From: Clostridium paridis
GTDB lineage: Bacteria; Bacillota; Clostridia; Clostridiales; Clostridiaceae
Assembly: GCF_016765615.1 (NCBI RefSeq)
Contig: NZ_JAESWA010000028.1
Span: 1 to 64,000 of the forward strand
Direction: 5' to 3'
Length of the DNA stretch: 64,000 nt
Shown: positions 8,310 to 17,658 of the stretch, in pieces
Layout of the letters: each line of letters starts with the position of its first letter
How positions within the stretch are numbered: position 1 is the stretch's first letter
The notes under the pieces: model-generated
The model's database searches: none
The model's input: the letters and a program-made list of their open reading frames with translations, nothing else
What the model was told of the DNA's origin: nothing
Made by a program: the position numbers and the translations under genes

Positions 8310-9741
8310 ATTTTATACTCCTTAAATTCCATGTGCATATTTCATTTATTTTTATGATATTATCATTTTTAATTTGAATTTCTAATGCTTCCGTCTTAGC
8401 AAAGTACATTAATGTAGTTACTTCTAATCCATTTTGATAGTATATTTCAATAATTGAATTATCAATAAACATATGTAACTTTAATTCGTTCTCAACTTTC
8501 AACTTAAACTTTCTTATTCCTTTTCCACCTAAGTACATATTATTCCTATCAAGCGTACACACCTGTGCTTCTTTATCATAAGACATTAATATATATTCAT
8601 CATTAAACTTAAAGCTCACTTCAGTAAAATTACCTTCACTCATATCTAAATTTAATATTACTTCTACGCATCTCGAATCCAAATTTAATTTATAGGTATC
8701 ACATATTAAGTTCTTTTCATTTATTACTTGAGACTGTCTTAAATTCTCTACTTCCTTTAGTGGTTTCTGATATAAAACATTATTTCTATACTCTATAACT
8801 CTAGGCATAGTTAATGCGTACATCCATCCATACTCAGCAGTAGGATATTCCAATTCTTTATCTGGTAACCCGATCCAGCCAATCATTATATTTTCATTAT
8901 CATGTTTAAACACTTGTGGCGCATAAAAATCGAAACCCATATCTAATTCTTTAAATTCACAATGTTCCTTTAATTCAAGTTCTTTTAAATCTAACTTTCC
9001 AATTACGTAGCCTGATTGAAATATATTTTGATATTTAAATTCCTCACTTTGTATTCCTTGTGGAGAAAAGATGAATGCATATTTATTTTCGCTTACCTTA
9101 ACCAAGTTAGGACATTCCCACATGTATCCAAACGAATTCATGTTAGTTTTCAATTCACCAAGAAATGCCCATTTCATAGCATCTTCTGAACTATAAATCA
9201 AAACTTTTCCTTCTAAATCATTAGTTTGAACACCTAAAATCATATAATAATATTCATCCTCCATAAAAATATATGGATCTCTAAAATGTGCTGTATAACC
9301 TTCTGGTTGTTTTTCAATAATTACACCTTTCTTTTCGATAGTTCCATCTTTATGGTAGGTAGCTACACATTGATAAGATTCTCTTTCATTATTTGAACCT
9401 TTCACGTTTCCTGTATAATATAGTTTCAATTCATCATCTTTAACCAATCCACAACCTGAGTAACAACCATCTTTATCAAACCAATCTTCAGGCCTTAAAA
9501 TAAGTTTAGGCTTTGTATAATTAACAAAATCAGTTGTTGTAATTAATCCCCAATGCTTTGTTTTATGCTCACATCCAAATGGATTCCATTGATAAAATAT
9601 ATGAAACTTATTATTATAATAACTTAATCCATTGGGATCATTAATTAAACCAAATGGCATTTCAATATGGAACTTATTTCTCCAAATATGCTTTTCTTTA
9701 TTGCTATAACAATTATTCACTTTAATATTATTCTCATGCAT
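8302..9741 (-). CDS. scrB: Sucrose-6-phosphate hydrolase (GH32)
   Basis: 479 aa, GH32 without a signal peptide, so cytoplasmic. The nucleophile motif NDPNG has Asp35, the transition-state stabiliser motif RDP is at about 154-156, and the acid/base motif ECP is at about 209-211. The C-terminal beta-sandwich follows. It splits sucrose-6-phosphate into glucose-6-phosphate and fructose. The usual partners scrA (PTS IIBC) and scrR are absent; upstream is a coding remnant on the opposite strand. The ribosome binding site is poor (GAAAGAAG). Uptake of sucrose would have to come from a PTS encoded elsewhere. Confidence 0.92.
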   Translation of the reverse strand: MHENNIKVNNCYSNKEKHIWRNKFHIEMPFGLINDPNGLSYYNNKFHIFYQWNPFGCEHKTKHWGLITTTDFVNYTKPKLILRPEDWFDKDGCYSGCGLVKDDELKLYYTGNVKGSNNERESYQCVATYHKDGTIEKKGVIIEKQPEGYTAHFRDPYIFMEDEYYYMILGVQTNDLEGKVLIYSSEDAMKWAFLGELKTNMNSFGYMWECPNLVKVSENKYAFIFSPQGIQSEEFKYQNIFQSGYVIGKLDLKELELKEHCEFKELDMGFDFYAPQVFKHDNENIMIGWIGLPDKELEYPTAEYGWMYALTMPRVIEYRNNVLYQKPLKEVENLRQSQVINEKNLICDTYKLNLDSRCVEVILNLDMSEGNFTEVSFKFNDEYILMSYDKEAQVCTLDRNNMYLGGKGIRKFKLKVENELKLHMFIDNSIIEIYYQNGLEVTTLMYFAKTEALEIQIKNDNIIKINEICTWNLRSIKYE

Positions 9742-9775
9742 AAATACACTTCTTTCTGATACTAATGTTAATTAA

Positions 9776-10006
9776 AAGATTAAATTATCAGTAACTCAAC
9801 CAGATCCTGAGCTTTTCACTTTTATTATTACTGTTCAAGTTGTTACATTTGTTGGACCTCATAACCCTCCATATGGTATAGAAACAATCACAATTGGAGC
9901 TAGCCCATATGGAACTAGAGTTATAGATTTTAAACATGAGGATGAAAAATTACCTACTCACTTAAAAGTACACATCTCCAATATTTTGATTTGCTTAAAT
10001 TGTTAA
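9776..10006 (+). pseudogene. Start-less coding remnant, unknown family
   Basis: An open frame of 76 codons with coding-like composition reads from 9776 (just after a stop) to TAA at 10004-10006. It has no ATG, GTG or TTG in a usable position with a ribosome binding site. The translation includes VTFVGPHNPPYGIETITIG, which is unlike random intergenic clostridial sequence. I read it as the C-terminal piece of a broken gene. The family is not recognised. Confidence 0.45.
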
Positions 10007-10033
10007 TAGGTTTCAAGTATTTCTATCCTTCTT

Positions 10034-10537
10034 TTATATATTATTTATAATATTTATAACTTTATCTGGTGATTTTATAGGACCTCTAGAGGAATCAACA
10101 TACTTCTCTTCAGTTCCATATTGGAAATAGTCGGTATTGGGGTTGTTTTTAATATCTAAACTAAAAAACAGTTTATAATATTTTATTGGTGAAAAGCCAT
10201 TTGAATTTTTTATATCCATTTTTTGTTCTTCATTGTATATGAACTCTACTCCCAAATACTTCTTATTATCATTGACCGTTTTGTCGATATCAACACCGTC
10301 TTTTGCTACAGATATACTCTCCTTATCAATTCTATCATTAGTTAAATTAACTATTTTTTCAAAATTTGAATCACTAGATAGAATTTCTTTCTTATTTCCA
10401 TCCTTATAGACTAGTATCTTATCAGGATTACCAATTATTTTATCTGATATTTTTTTATTATTCGTATTACTACATCCTATTAATACGAATAACATTATAC
10501 TTAATACAGTACCTATAGAAAGAATAACCTTTCTCAC
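10034..10537 (-). CDS. Putative lipoprotein
   Basis: 167 aa. A signal peptide with lipobox LIGC puts the lipidated cysteine at about 22. The mature part is Lys/Asn/Asp-rich, consistent with an extracellular membrane-anchored protein. No domain is recognised. It is transcribed divergently from the chemotaxis receptor at 10727. The neighbouring lgt gene (14614-15444) encodes the enzyme that would lipidate it. Confidence 0.7.
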   Translation of the reverse strand: MRKVILSIGTVLSIMLFVLIGCSNTNNKKISDKIIGNPDKILVYKDGNKKEILSSDSNFEKIVNLTNDRIDKESISVAKDGVDIDKTVNDNKKYLGVEFIYNEEQKMDIKNSNGFSPIKYYKLFFSLDIKNNPNTDYFQYGTEEKYVDSSRGPIKSPDKVINIINNI

Positions 10538-10681
10538 ATCCTCACCCCACTTTATTGCAATTAAACTAATTACTTACATATTCATTGTAACATTTATTTA
10601 TCTTAAATAAAAAATAGATCGCTCATCCCAATATATACTTCCTCTATTGCCTACATAAGTTCTTCATAATTAATTTCTATA

Positions 10682-10714
10682 ATAACTAATATTAACCGAA
10701 AAAATATTAGTTAT
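10682..10714 (+). promoter_or_regulatory. Hairpin in the leader of the chemotaxis receptor
   Basis: A perfect 12-bp inverted repeat (ATAACTAATATT and its complement, 9-nt loop) ends right at the GGGGG ribosome binding site of the gene at 10727. It could be an operator or a translation-controlling stem. Confidence 0.5.
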
Positions 10715-10726
10715 GGGGGTCAAAAC

Positions 10727-12424
10727 ATGAATAGTATACGCAAAAAATTTTTATCTGCATTTGGAATTATTGTATTTCTAATGTTCTTATTAGGTATAGT
10801 AAGCCTATTCGAAATAAATAAAATAAATACAAATGCACAAGAAATGTATCATGATCAACTAAAAGGAATAAGTTACATTAAGGATGCTCAATATTATCTT
10901 TCCAATGTTCAACGTGCTGAAGATAATGTATTATTAGCATCAACAATCGATGAGAAAAAAGAACACTCAATGCATTTAGAAGAATATTATTCTACTGGCA
11001 TTATAGGTAATTTAAATAACTTTAAAGAAATGGCACTTGAAGATGATAGAAAGAACCTTGATAAACTTATAGATGAAATCAATACTGTAAAGAAAAATCA
11101 ATTAATAATAATTGATAAGAGTATGAATTTTAAAACTGATGAAGCAACCTCCCTTTCAAAAGATAATGTTAAAAATTTTCAAAATATCGAAAAAGAAATT
11201 GACAGTATCTCTACAAATAAATTAAATGAAGCTGAACAAAAATATAATGACAATATGCTTATATATAACAAAATTATAACGATAGTAATTATCTTCACGA
11301 TATCATCACTAATTTTTAGTATAATTCTTGCTTTAATTATTTCTTCTTCTATAGTTAATCCTCTAAGACAAAGTATAAATTTTGCAAAAGATTTAGCTAA
11401 CGGAAATCTAACAACTAGCCTCAATTTAAAAGTTAAGAATGAAATAGGTGTATTAATTGATGCTCTAAATAACACAAGAGATAAACTAAAAAATATAACA
11501 TCAAACATAAAGTTATCTTCAAATGAGGTATCATTAGTTAGTGAACAACTTTCTGCTTCAATGCAAAGCACCAATGTAACTACTACAGAAATAGTTGAAA
11601 AAATGTCAAACAACAATAATAATCTACAGCAAATAGTTTCTTCTGTAGAGCAAGCTAATGTAAGTTTAAAAAATATTTCTGCAAGTTCTAAAGTCGTATC
11701 TTCTCTTGCTCAAAATGCAGAAAATGATGCATACGCTTTTCGAGACTATGCGTTAATAGGTAGAAAGTCTGTTGATACAACATTCGCAGCAATATCAGAT
11801 ATAGAGAATTCAACTACGGAAGTTAGATTTAGTATTGATGAACTAAATATCCTTTCAGTGAACATAGGTGAAATAACTTCTACAATTACTGATATAGCAA
11901 ATCAGACAAATATGCTAGCCTTAAATGCTGCTATTGAATCTGCAAGAGCAGGTGAATATGGGAAAGGTTTTTCTGTTGTAGCTGATGAAGTTAAAAAATT
12001 AGCTGAAGAAAGTGCTTCTGCTGCAAATAATATAGAAAAAATGGTTTCAGATATTATACATAAGACCAATACTGTAGTTAAGAGTATTTCAACTACAGAA
12101 GTAAAGGTCAAAGAAGGTACCTCTGTTGCACTGGATACTAAACATCAAATTGAATTAATAATAAATAATATGAACTTACTAACACAAAAAATCCAAGATA
12201 TATCATTACAAGCAAATAAACAAGCTGAGCAAACTAACAATATCTCAAGTAATATGGTCAGTATTGTAGATAATACCCAAAAGCTTTCTTCTACTTCACA
12301 AGAAATAAATAGTGATATTGAAGAACAAATGGCAATGATTGAAGAAATCTCATCTACATCTGAAAACCTCTCATCAATGACTGAAAACTTAAATTCAATG
12401 GTATCTTATTTTAAAGTGAAGTAA
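10727..12424 (+). CDS. Methyl-accepting chemotaxis protein
   Basis: 565 aa. TM1 (about 9-28), an extracytoplasmic four-helix-bundle-type sensor of about 155 residues, TM2 (about 184-206), HAMP (about 207-260), then a long cytoplasmic coiled coil. The signalling tip reads [25 protein letters not shown], here given in part as [16 protein letters not shown]. It binds CheA/CheW at the pole and controls the flagellar motor. No C-terminal CheR-docking pentapeptide is seen. The ligand is unknown. The ribosome binding site GGGGG follows a perfect hairpin. Confidence 0.93.
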   Translation: MNSIRKKFLSAFGIIVFLMFLLGIVSLFEINKINTNAQEMYHDQLKGISYIKDAQYYLSNVQRAEDNVLLASTIDEKKEHSMHLEEYYSTGIIGNLNNFKEMALEDDRKNLDKLIDEINTVKKNQLIIIDKSMNFKTDEATSLSKDNVKNFQNIEKEIDSISTNKLNEAEQKYNDNMLIYNKIITIVIIFTISSLIFSIILALIISSSIVNPLRQSINFAKDLANGNLTTSLNLKVKNEIGVLIDALNNTRDKLKNITSNIKLSSNEVSLVSEQLSASMQSTNVTTTEIVEKMSNNNNNLQQIVSSVEQANVSLKNISASSKVVSSLAQNAENDAYAFRDYALIGRKSVDTTFAAISDIENSTTEVRFSIDELNILSVNIGEITSTITDIANQTNMLALNAAIESARAGEYGKGFSVVADEVKKLAEESASAANNIEKMVSDIIHKTNTVVKSISTTEVKVKEGTSVALDTKHQIELIINNMNLLTQKIQDISLQANKQAEQTNNISSNMVSIVDNTQKLSSTSQEINSDIEEQMAMIEEISSTSENLSSMTENLNSMVSYFKVK

Positions 12425-12484
12425 TACTAGTTTAAGTATTAAAATCTCTTATTACTAAGTTCATACATTATATTTTGTGAATAA

Positions 12485-12528
12485 AAGATAACAGAGTAAT
12501 ATGATTAATCATATTACTCTGTTATCTT
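12485..12528. terminator. 44-bp perfect palindrome, bidirectional terminator
   Basis: The arm AGATAACAGAGTAATATGAT is followed immediately by its exact complement, with one further A-T pair outside. It sits between the convergent chemotaxis receptor and the small Cys/His-rich gene, so it probably ends both transcripts. Confidence 0.7.
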
Positions 12529-12551
12529 CAGTTCCTATATTAGATTCTATT

Positions 12552-12851
12552 CTACAATTCATTAAATTCAGTTACTTCACTATTAACATCAGTTTTCTTT
12601 TTACTATCACAACAATTCTTTTTATTTCCACCTATCATCATAGGAATCATGAAAATCATCATTATAGGGCACAAGAACGGTACTATACCCGATAAAAATA
12701 ATCCCTCACTCGGACTAAACTTAGTTATTAGTGGTAAAGAAAGAATTACTATTATAGGTAATCCACAGCATAGAACCATATGAAGCATATGCTTTAATGG
12801 ATTATGATTATGACCTGAATGTTTTTCTTTTCCATCATTGTGGCAATTCAT
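12552..12851 (-). CDS. Small Cys/His-rich membrane protein
   Basis: 99 aa. The N-terminus is rich in His and Cys (MNCHNDGKEKHSGHNHN), followed by about two membrane segments (about 25-45 and 55-75) and a soluble CCDSKKK tail. The clustered His/Cys residues look suited to metal binding, possibly copper or zinc. That is an inference from composition, since no family is recognised. The start was moved to the second ATG: the first ATG overlaps the ribosome binding site GGAGG, which lies eight bases before 12851. Other metal-handling genes follow within 7 kb. Confidence 0.65.
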   Translation of the reverse strand: MNCHNDGKEKHSGHNHNPLKHMLHMVLCCGLPIIVILSLPLITKFSPSEGLFLSGIVPFLCPIMMIFMIPMMIGGNKKNCCDSKKKTDVNSEVTEFNEL

Positions 12852-13021
12852 AATATATACCTCCATGTTACTTTCATTTAAATTTTTGATTTTACTATAA
12901 TAATATTCTATCTTGTAATTATAAAGATATTATGAAGAATCCAATACTATATTTATCATTTTTTTATAATGTTTAATTATAATTCTATTCAATGCTATAA
13001 GTGTCAATTTCTTCATATTCC

Positions 13022-13055
13022 CTTTATGTATATATAATATTATATATACATAAAG
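13022..13055. repeat. 34-bp perfect palindrome
   Basis: The arm CTTTATGTATATATAAT is followed directly by its complement. It lies in the gene-free stretch 12852-13380. It is very AT-rich, so it may be a promoter-like or cruciform sequence, or chance. Confidence 0.5.
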
Positions 13056-13112
13056 TTATTATTCACTCAATATAAATAACTTTATACTTTATTCTCACTT
13101 ATACGCATTTTT

Positions 13113-13147
13113 AAAAGAAACTTAGAATTTACCTCTAAGTTTCTTTT
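13113..13147. terminator. Intrinsic-terminator-like hairpin with no gene attached
   Basis: A perfect 14-bp stem AAAAGAAACTTAGA and its complement with a 7-nt loop, with T runs on both sides. No gene of any size with a ribosome binding site ends here, which leaves room for a small untranslated RNA in 12870-13110. Confidence 0.5.
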
Positions 13148-13310
13148 TATTTCCTTAATTTTAATCCATAATATTTTAACTTATTGTAAACACGTATTTT
13201 CTTTACATTTTCTTTATATTTTTAGGTTATTATAACTACGTAGGATAATTAAGCACCTTTTATTAATTACTCTTATGAATATAAATAAAAAATATAAATC
13301 CAAAAGAACA

Positions 13311-13348
13311 TTAAAAAAGCTTGTGATTTAAAATCCAAGCTTTTTTAA
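13311..13348. terminator. Terminator of the beta-propeller lipoprotein gene
   Basis: A 13-bp stem TTAAAAAAGCTTG / CAAGCTTTTTTAA with a 12-nt loop, 33 bases past the stop codon at 13381. Confidence 0.75.
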
Positions 13349-13380
13349 TTATTTATCTTTCAATCGTAAAAATTATAAGT

Positions 13381-14436
13381 TTATTCTTTAATACTTATAC
13401 CGTTAGGTTCTCCATCAACAGTTATAGTTTGAATTACTTTATTAGTTGAATAATCAATAATGCTTACTGTTGATTCATACATATTTGTAACATATACGAA
13501 TTTATTATCTGGACTTACTAAAACACCATGTGATCCTTTTCCAGTTTGTATTGTAGCAGCAACTTTTTTTGCTGCTAAATCTATTTTAGTAACTGAATTC
13601 GATGGAGCTTCTTCAGTACCTTGATTAGCCACAAAAACAAATTTGTCATCTGCTGATAGGTATAGTTGTGCAGGTCCTACGCCTACTGGCACTTTTTCAA
13701 CTTTATCTGTTGATAAATCAATTATTCCAATTGCATTTTCTCCATTAATAGTTACAACTAATGTTTTGCCATCCTTTGTAACTCCAGTTGTCACTGGGGT
13801 ACTTCCAACCTTTATCTTTCTAATTTCTTTATTATTATTAATATCAACTATACTAACTGTATCTTCTCCCATGTTAGCTATATATGCAAATTGACTATCG
13901 CTTGATATTCTAAATCCATGTGGACCTTTCCCTACTGCAACATTCTTAATAAGGCTATAATTTTTTGAATCAAGTATAGAAACATTATTGTCTTCATTGT
14001 TAGTTACTAATACTTTTTTACCATCATTAGTAAAAACTACATGAGCTGGATGCTTACCTACTTCTACTTTTTTAATAAGCTTTCCTGTCTCAGTTTCATA
14101 AAAAATCGCATATCCATTTTCACTCATTGAACCCTGATCTGTTTGCCCTTTTTCCATTTTAGCTGAAGATGTATAACCTACAACACTTCCATCAGGTGAA
14201 ACTTGAATATTATGTGGTGCACCTGGATCTTTTACAGATTCAGTAATTTTATATGTAGATAAATCTATCTCAGAAATACTTCCACTTTCATTTGCAGTAT
14301 ATAAATATGAGACCTTATTCTTCTCATTCTTATTTGTTGATTCATTATTATTTTCATTAGTCTTATTACATGCTGTAAGGATTAAACTTATTATAATGAA
14401 TACGCCTATTATTTTAGTATACTTTAGTTTAAACAT
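13381..14436 (-). CDS. YVTN-type beta-propeller lipoprotein
   Basis: 351 aa. Signal peptide with lipobox LTAC (Cys about 23), an Asn/Glu-rich linker, then about seven repeats of roughly 42 residues with the motif VTNxxxNTVSIID and close variants (for example VYVTNMYESTVSIID near the end). This folds as a YVTN/YncE-like beta-propeller on the outer face of the membrane. Such propellers bind ligands or other proteins; no active site is seen. A terminator at 14550-14581 separates it from lgt upstream. Confidence 0.85.
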   Translation of the reverse strand: MFKLKYTKIIGVFIIISLILTACNKTNENNNESTNKNEKNKVSYLYTANESGSISEIDLSTYKITESVKDPGAPHNIQVSPDGSVVGYTSSAKMEKGQTDQGSMSENGYAIFYETETGKLIKKVEVGKHPAHVVFTNDGKKVLVTNNEDNNVSILDSKNYSLIKNVAVGKGPHGFRISSDSQFAYIANMGEDTVSIVDINNNKEIRKIKVGSTPVTTGVTKDGKTLVVTINGENAIGIIDLSTDKVEKVPVGVGPAQLYLSADDKFVFVANQGTEEAPSNSVTKIDLAAKKVAATIQTGKGSHGVLVSPDNKFVYVTNMYESTVSIIDYSTNKVIQTITVDGEPNGISIKE

Positions 14437-14549
14437 AGATTATCTTCCTTTCTCAACTTGTATAATTTATTTATGCTTAATTATTTTATACTAGTTAGTA
14501 CTAAAATATCCTTTCATGTATTTACATAAAAACTATTAGATAAATATTA

Positions 14550-14581
14550 AAGAGTATTGCTATTTATATAACAATACTCTT
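14550..14581 (-). terminator. Terminator of lgt
   Basis: A perfect 10-bp stem AAGAGTATTG / CAATACTCTT with a 12-nt loop, 33 bases past the lgt stop. Confidence 0.75.
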
Positions 14582-14613
14582 CAACATTTCTGAATAAAAC
14601 ATCAATATTCGAT

Positions 14614-15444
14614 TTATCCTTGAACTATATAATAGATTAAACTTGATACGGTTACCAACACTACATAAATTAGAATAAACATATATATTGACGTTTTAGT
14701 ACCTTCTGATTCGTTAATTCTATACTTTTCATTTTTTCTTAGATATAAATATGCTATTATTCCAATAATAATTAACAAAAGACTTAAGAGATGTGATATA
14801 GAAAAGGCTCCATAAATTATTGGATTATTCCTAAATAATTCTACAATTCCTCTAATTACTGCAAATCCAATAATGTAATTTATAAGTATTTGGCCTTGAT
14901 ATTTTTGTTTTTCACTCTTTCTCCATAAAAATACAAATAGTAAATAATCTAAAACAAACTCATACATCTGAGTGGGATGAAGAATGCTACCATCTATATT
15001 AATTCCCCACGGCATAACTTTCGTCATTACCTTCCCAAATACATCACATCCAACTCTTCCTATACCCTGAGCAAGGGCAACTGCAACAACTAAGATATCC
15101 GCTAGCTTTAAAAATGATACTCTAGTCTTAACTGAATAAATGTATCCAACTATTAATGCTACTGCTATACCTCCATGAACAGATAATCCACCTTCATCTA
15201 TACTAAATATTTCTGATGGATTGGCAATATAATATGTAGGATTATAAAAAATTATATAAAATAATCTAGCTCCAACTATACCACTTATAACTACACAAAT
15301 TACTGCATTTAATATTGTATCCTCATTAACCCCTTTTCTTTTACCCATCCAGGAAGAAAAAAATATCCCTGAAATTATTCCTACTGCAATCATTAATCCA
15401 AAGAAATAAATGTGAATAGGTCCTATACTAAATAATTCTTTCAT
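14614..15444 (-). CDS. lgt: Prolipoprotein diacylglyceryl transferase
   Basis: 276 aa, seven membrane helices. Family landmarks are GARLFYIIFY (about 60-69), SVHGG (about 88-92), the Lgt signature region around GIGRVGCDVFGKVM (about 126-139) and HPTQMYE (about 156-162). It transfers diacylglycerol from phosphatidylglycerol to the lipobox cysteine of prolipoproteins at the membrane. Substrates are encoded nearby (10034-10537, 13381-14436, the GerC protein at 42205). It is divergent from the fusion gene at 15648. Confidence 0.95.
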   Translation of the reverse strand: MKELFSIGPIHIYFFGLMIAVGIISGIFFSSWMGKRKGVNEDTILNAVICVVISGIVGARLFYIIFYNPTYYIANPSEIFSIDEGGLSVHGGIAVALIVGYIYSVKTRVSFLKLADILVVAVALAQGIGRVGCDVFGKVMTKVMPWGINIDGSILHPTQMYEFVLDYLLFVFLWRKSEKQKYQGQILINYIIGFAVIRGIVELFRNNPIIYGAFSISHLLSLLLIIIGIIAYLYLRKNEKYRINESEGTKTSIYMFILIYVVLVTVSSLIYYIVQG

Positions 15445-15647
15445 TATTATTCTCCTTACATTTAATATTCTCTATGATAATACTTTCATATGTAGGTTTT
15501 ATGAAGAGATATTTACCATAATTTATAATTTGCATTACTTTCTTATCTTCATATCATAAACACATTTATTTTATATACTTTACCCATCTATTTAACGATT
15601 AAGTTTTAATTGTTTTGTATATCTATGAAATACATAGGAGGAAAAAT

Positions 15648-17441
15648 ATGAGTATCAGACATGAAGAAATTAAAGTTTATGATATGACATGTACATCTTG
15701 TGAAAAAAAGGTTGAAAAAGAAATTAAAAAGTTAGATGGGGTAATATACACGGAGGTTAGTTTTATCAATGAGTTCGCTATTATAGAATATGATGATGAT
15801 CTTTGCAACTTGGATTTAATTAAAGCTTCGATTACTTCAGCAGGTTATAGTACTAAAAAATCTAAAAATTTAAAATTACTAGGTCTAATTATAATTGCTG
15901 CCATTGTAATTTTACTTGGTTTCAATACTAGTGGGTTCGATATGGAAGGTAAACTTGAAAATGCATCCTACGCAGCTCTTTTTATAGTTGGTATTCTATC
16001 CTCAATTCATTGCGTTGGAATGTGCGGAGGTATTATGCTTTCTCAAAACACTATAGATATAAATACAAATAAAAGCAGATTAAAATCTTTAAGGCCTTCC
16101 ATTTTGTATAATGTTGGTAGAGTTGCTTCTTATACCTTGTTAGGTGGTATTTTCGGTGCTATGGGATCAATACTTTCATTTTCAATTACTACTAAAGCTA
16201 TAATAGAAGTAATTGCAGGTATATTTATGATAATGATGGGCTTTAATATATCAGGTTTTAAGTTATTTAGATGGTTCAATATTAAAATCCCAAGTTTATC
16301 ATGTAAAAGTAAAAACAAATTTAGGTCACCTTTCATAATTGGATTTTTAAATGGACTCATGCCTTGTGGTCCACTTCAAACAATGCAACTTTTTGCACTA
16401 GGTACTGGTAATGCCCTTAAGGGAGCTTTATCAATGTTTGTTTTTTCAATTGGGACAGTTCCTTTAATGCTTTTATTCGGAGCACTTTCTAGTCTACTAA
16501 CTAAGGGACTTAGCAAAAAATTAATTAAGTTTAGTGGTATCTTGATAATAGTCTTAGGACTTGTAATGGGAAATAGAGGTCTTACCTTAGCAGGGCTAAG
16601 TATTAATCCAATAACTATACTTACTAATGGAACTACTGCTTTCTCTGATAAAAGTTCAAGTAATTCTTCTAATCCAAATGTATATAAAGCTACATTAAAA
16701 AACGGAATGCAAGTAATAAATATGAGTGTTGGAAATCGTGGTTATACTCCGAATATATTTTATATTCAAAAAAACATACCTGTTAAATGGATTGTTGATG
16801 CAAAACTTGTTACTTCCTGCAATAGTACTATAGTAGCTAGATCTTTAGATTTACAAAAAAAATTAGTAAATGGTGAAAACATAATTGAATTTACACCTAG
16901 CAATAAAGATATTAGTTTTAGTTGCTGGATGGGAATGCTAGGCGGAGTAATCAAAGTTGTAGATAAATTAGATACACTTGATTTATCAAAAGTTGATTCA
17001 GCGACTTCTCCTGCTGCTAGTTCTGATTTTGCACCTTCGAAACAATATTCATTTAATGGTACAGATATAACAAATGTTCCTACTGGAACAATAATTCAAA
17101 AATCTACTTCAATCGGAATTGGTCAAACTGCTAAGTTTAAAGGCACAGGAAATTCTTTAGAACCACTAGTAGTGGTAACTGGAAACAGCTCTAGTACTAA
17201 ACTTACATTTGATTTAAATGCTTTTGATAATGCGGAAGGAGAATATAAAATCTTAGATATCTTAACTAAAGAAGAAATTATCTCTTTTACAGGGAAAAAG
17301 GGTATAAACGAAGTTACTTTTAACCCGAAAAAATCCGGAAGTTTTGAAATTATGAAGGGTGCTTTTATTCTAGGAGTGATTGAAGTTGTAGATGATATAA
17401 ATTCTGTAAATCCAGAGGTAATACGCGCAGAATATTTTTAG
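15648..17441 (+). CDS. HMA - SafE/TauE - cupredoxin-like fusion protein
   Basis: 597 aa. Residues 1-72 are a heavy-metal-associated domain with the CxxC copper motif MTCTSC (Cys15, Cys18). Residues about 75-315 are a SafE/DsbD-like membrane domain with two cysteine motifs, HCVGMCGG (Cys122, Cys126) and LMPCGP (Cys240). A Ser/Asn linker (about 340-352) leads to an extracytoplasmic cupredoxin-like domain with possible ligands Cys391, Cys426, Met428 and Met430. A second beta domain (about 480-597) follows. This suggests copper binding inside, transfer or reduction through the membrane, and copper binding outside. The ATG at 15648 follows GGAGG by six bases; a longer TTG start has no such site. 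Confidence 0.82.
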   Translation: MSIRHEEIKVYDMTCTSCEKKVEKEIKKLDGVIYTEVSFINEFAIIEYDDDLCNLDLIKASITSAGYSTKKSKNLKLLGLIIIAAIVILLGFNTSGFDMEGKLENASYAALFIVGILSSIHCVGMCGGIMLSQNTIDINTNKSRLKSLRPSILYNVGRVASYTLLGGIFGAMGSILSFSITTKAIIEVIAGIFMIMMGFNISGFKLFRWFNIKIPSLSCKSKNKFRSPFIIGFLNGLMPCGPLQTMQLFALGTGNALKGALSMFVFSIGTVPLMLLFGALSSLLTKGLSKKLIKFSGILIIVLGLVMGNRGLTLAGLSINPITILTNGTTAFSDKSSSNSSNPNVYKATLKNGMQVINMSVGNRGYTPNIFYIQKNIPVKWIVDAKLVTSCNSTIVARSLDLQKKLVNGENIIEFTPSNKDISFSCWMGMLGGVIKVVDKLDTLDLSKVDSATSPAASSDFAPSKQYSFNGTDITNVPTGTIIQKSTSIGIGQTAKFKGTGNSLEPLVVVTGNSSSTKLTFDLNAFDNAEGEYKILDILTKEEIISFTGKKGINEVTFNPKKSGSFEIMKGAFILGVIEVVDDINSVNPEVIRAEYF

Positions 17442-17467
17442 TTTCCTTTAATATTACCTAGTAAGAG

Positions 17468-17489
17468 AAGGCTTAATACAATAAGCCTT
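17468..17489 (+). terminator. Terminator of the fusion gene
   Basis: AAGGCTTA / TAAGCCTT with a 6-nt loop, followed by TTCTTTTT on the plus strand, 27 bases past the stop. Confidence 0.75.
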
Positions 17490-17559
17490 TTCTTTTTAGG
17501 TATTTATGGACACAATATATCCCATTAAGATAATTTAATATTTATTATAAGTATTAAAA

Positions 17560-17595
17560 AAGAGCTTTGATATTCTTTAAATTATCAAAGCTCTT
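17560..17595 (-). terminator. Terminator of the orphan response regulator
   Basis: A perfect 13-bp stem AAGAGCTTTGATA and its complement with a 10-nt loop, T-rich on the minus-strand side, 64 bases past the stop. Confidence 0.7.
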
Positions 17596-17658
17596 CTTTG
17601 TATATTACAATAACTATCAATTAACTTATAATTTTATTGAATACTAAATAGTTACATT

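Noticed and set aside
7943-8377. 144-aa plus-strand frame
   Set aside because: It is antisense to scrK and the end of scrB; low-complexity Leu/Tyr/His shadow with no ribosome binding site.
12501-12695. 64-aa plus-strand frame
   Set aside because: It runs through the terminator palindrome and antisense to the Cys/His-rich gene.
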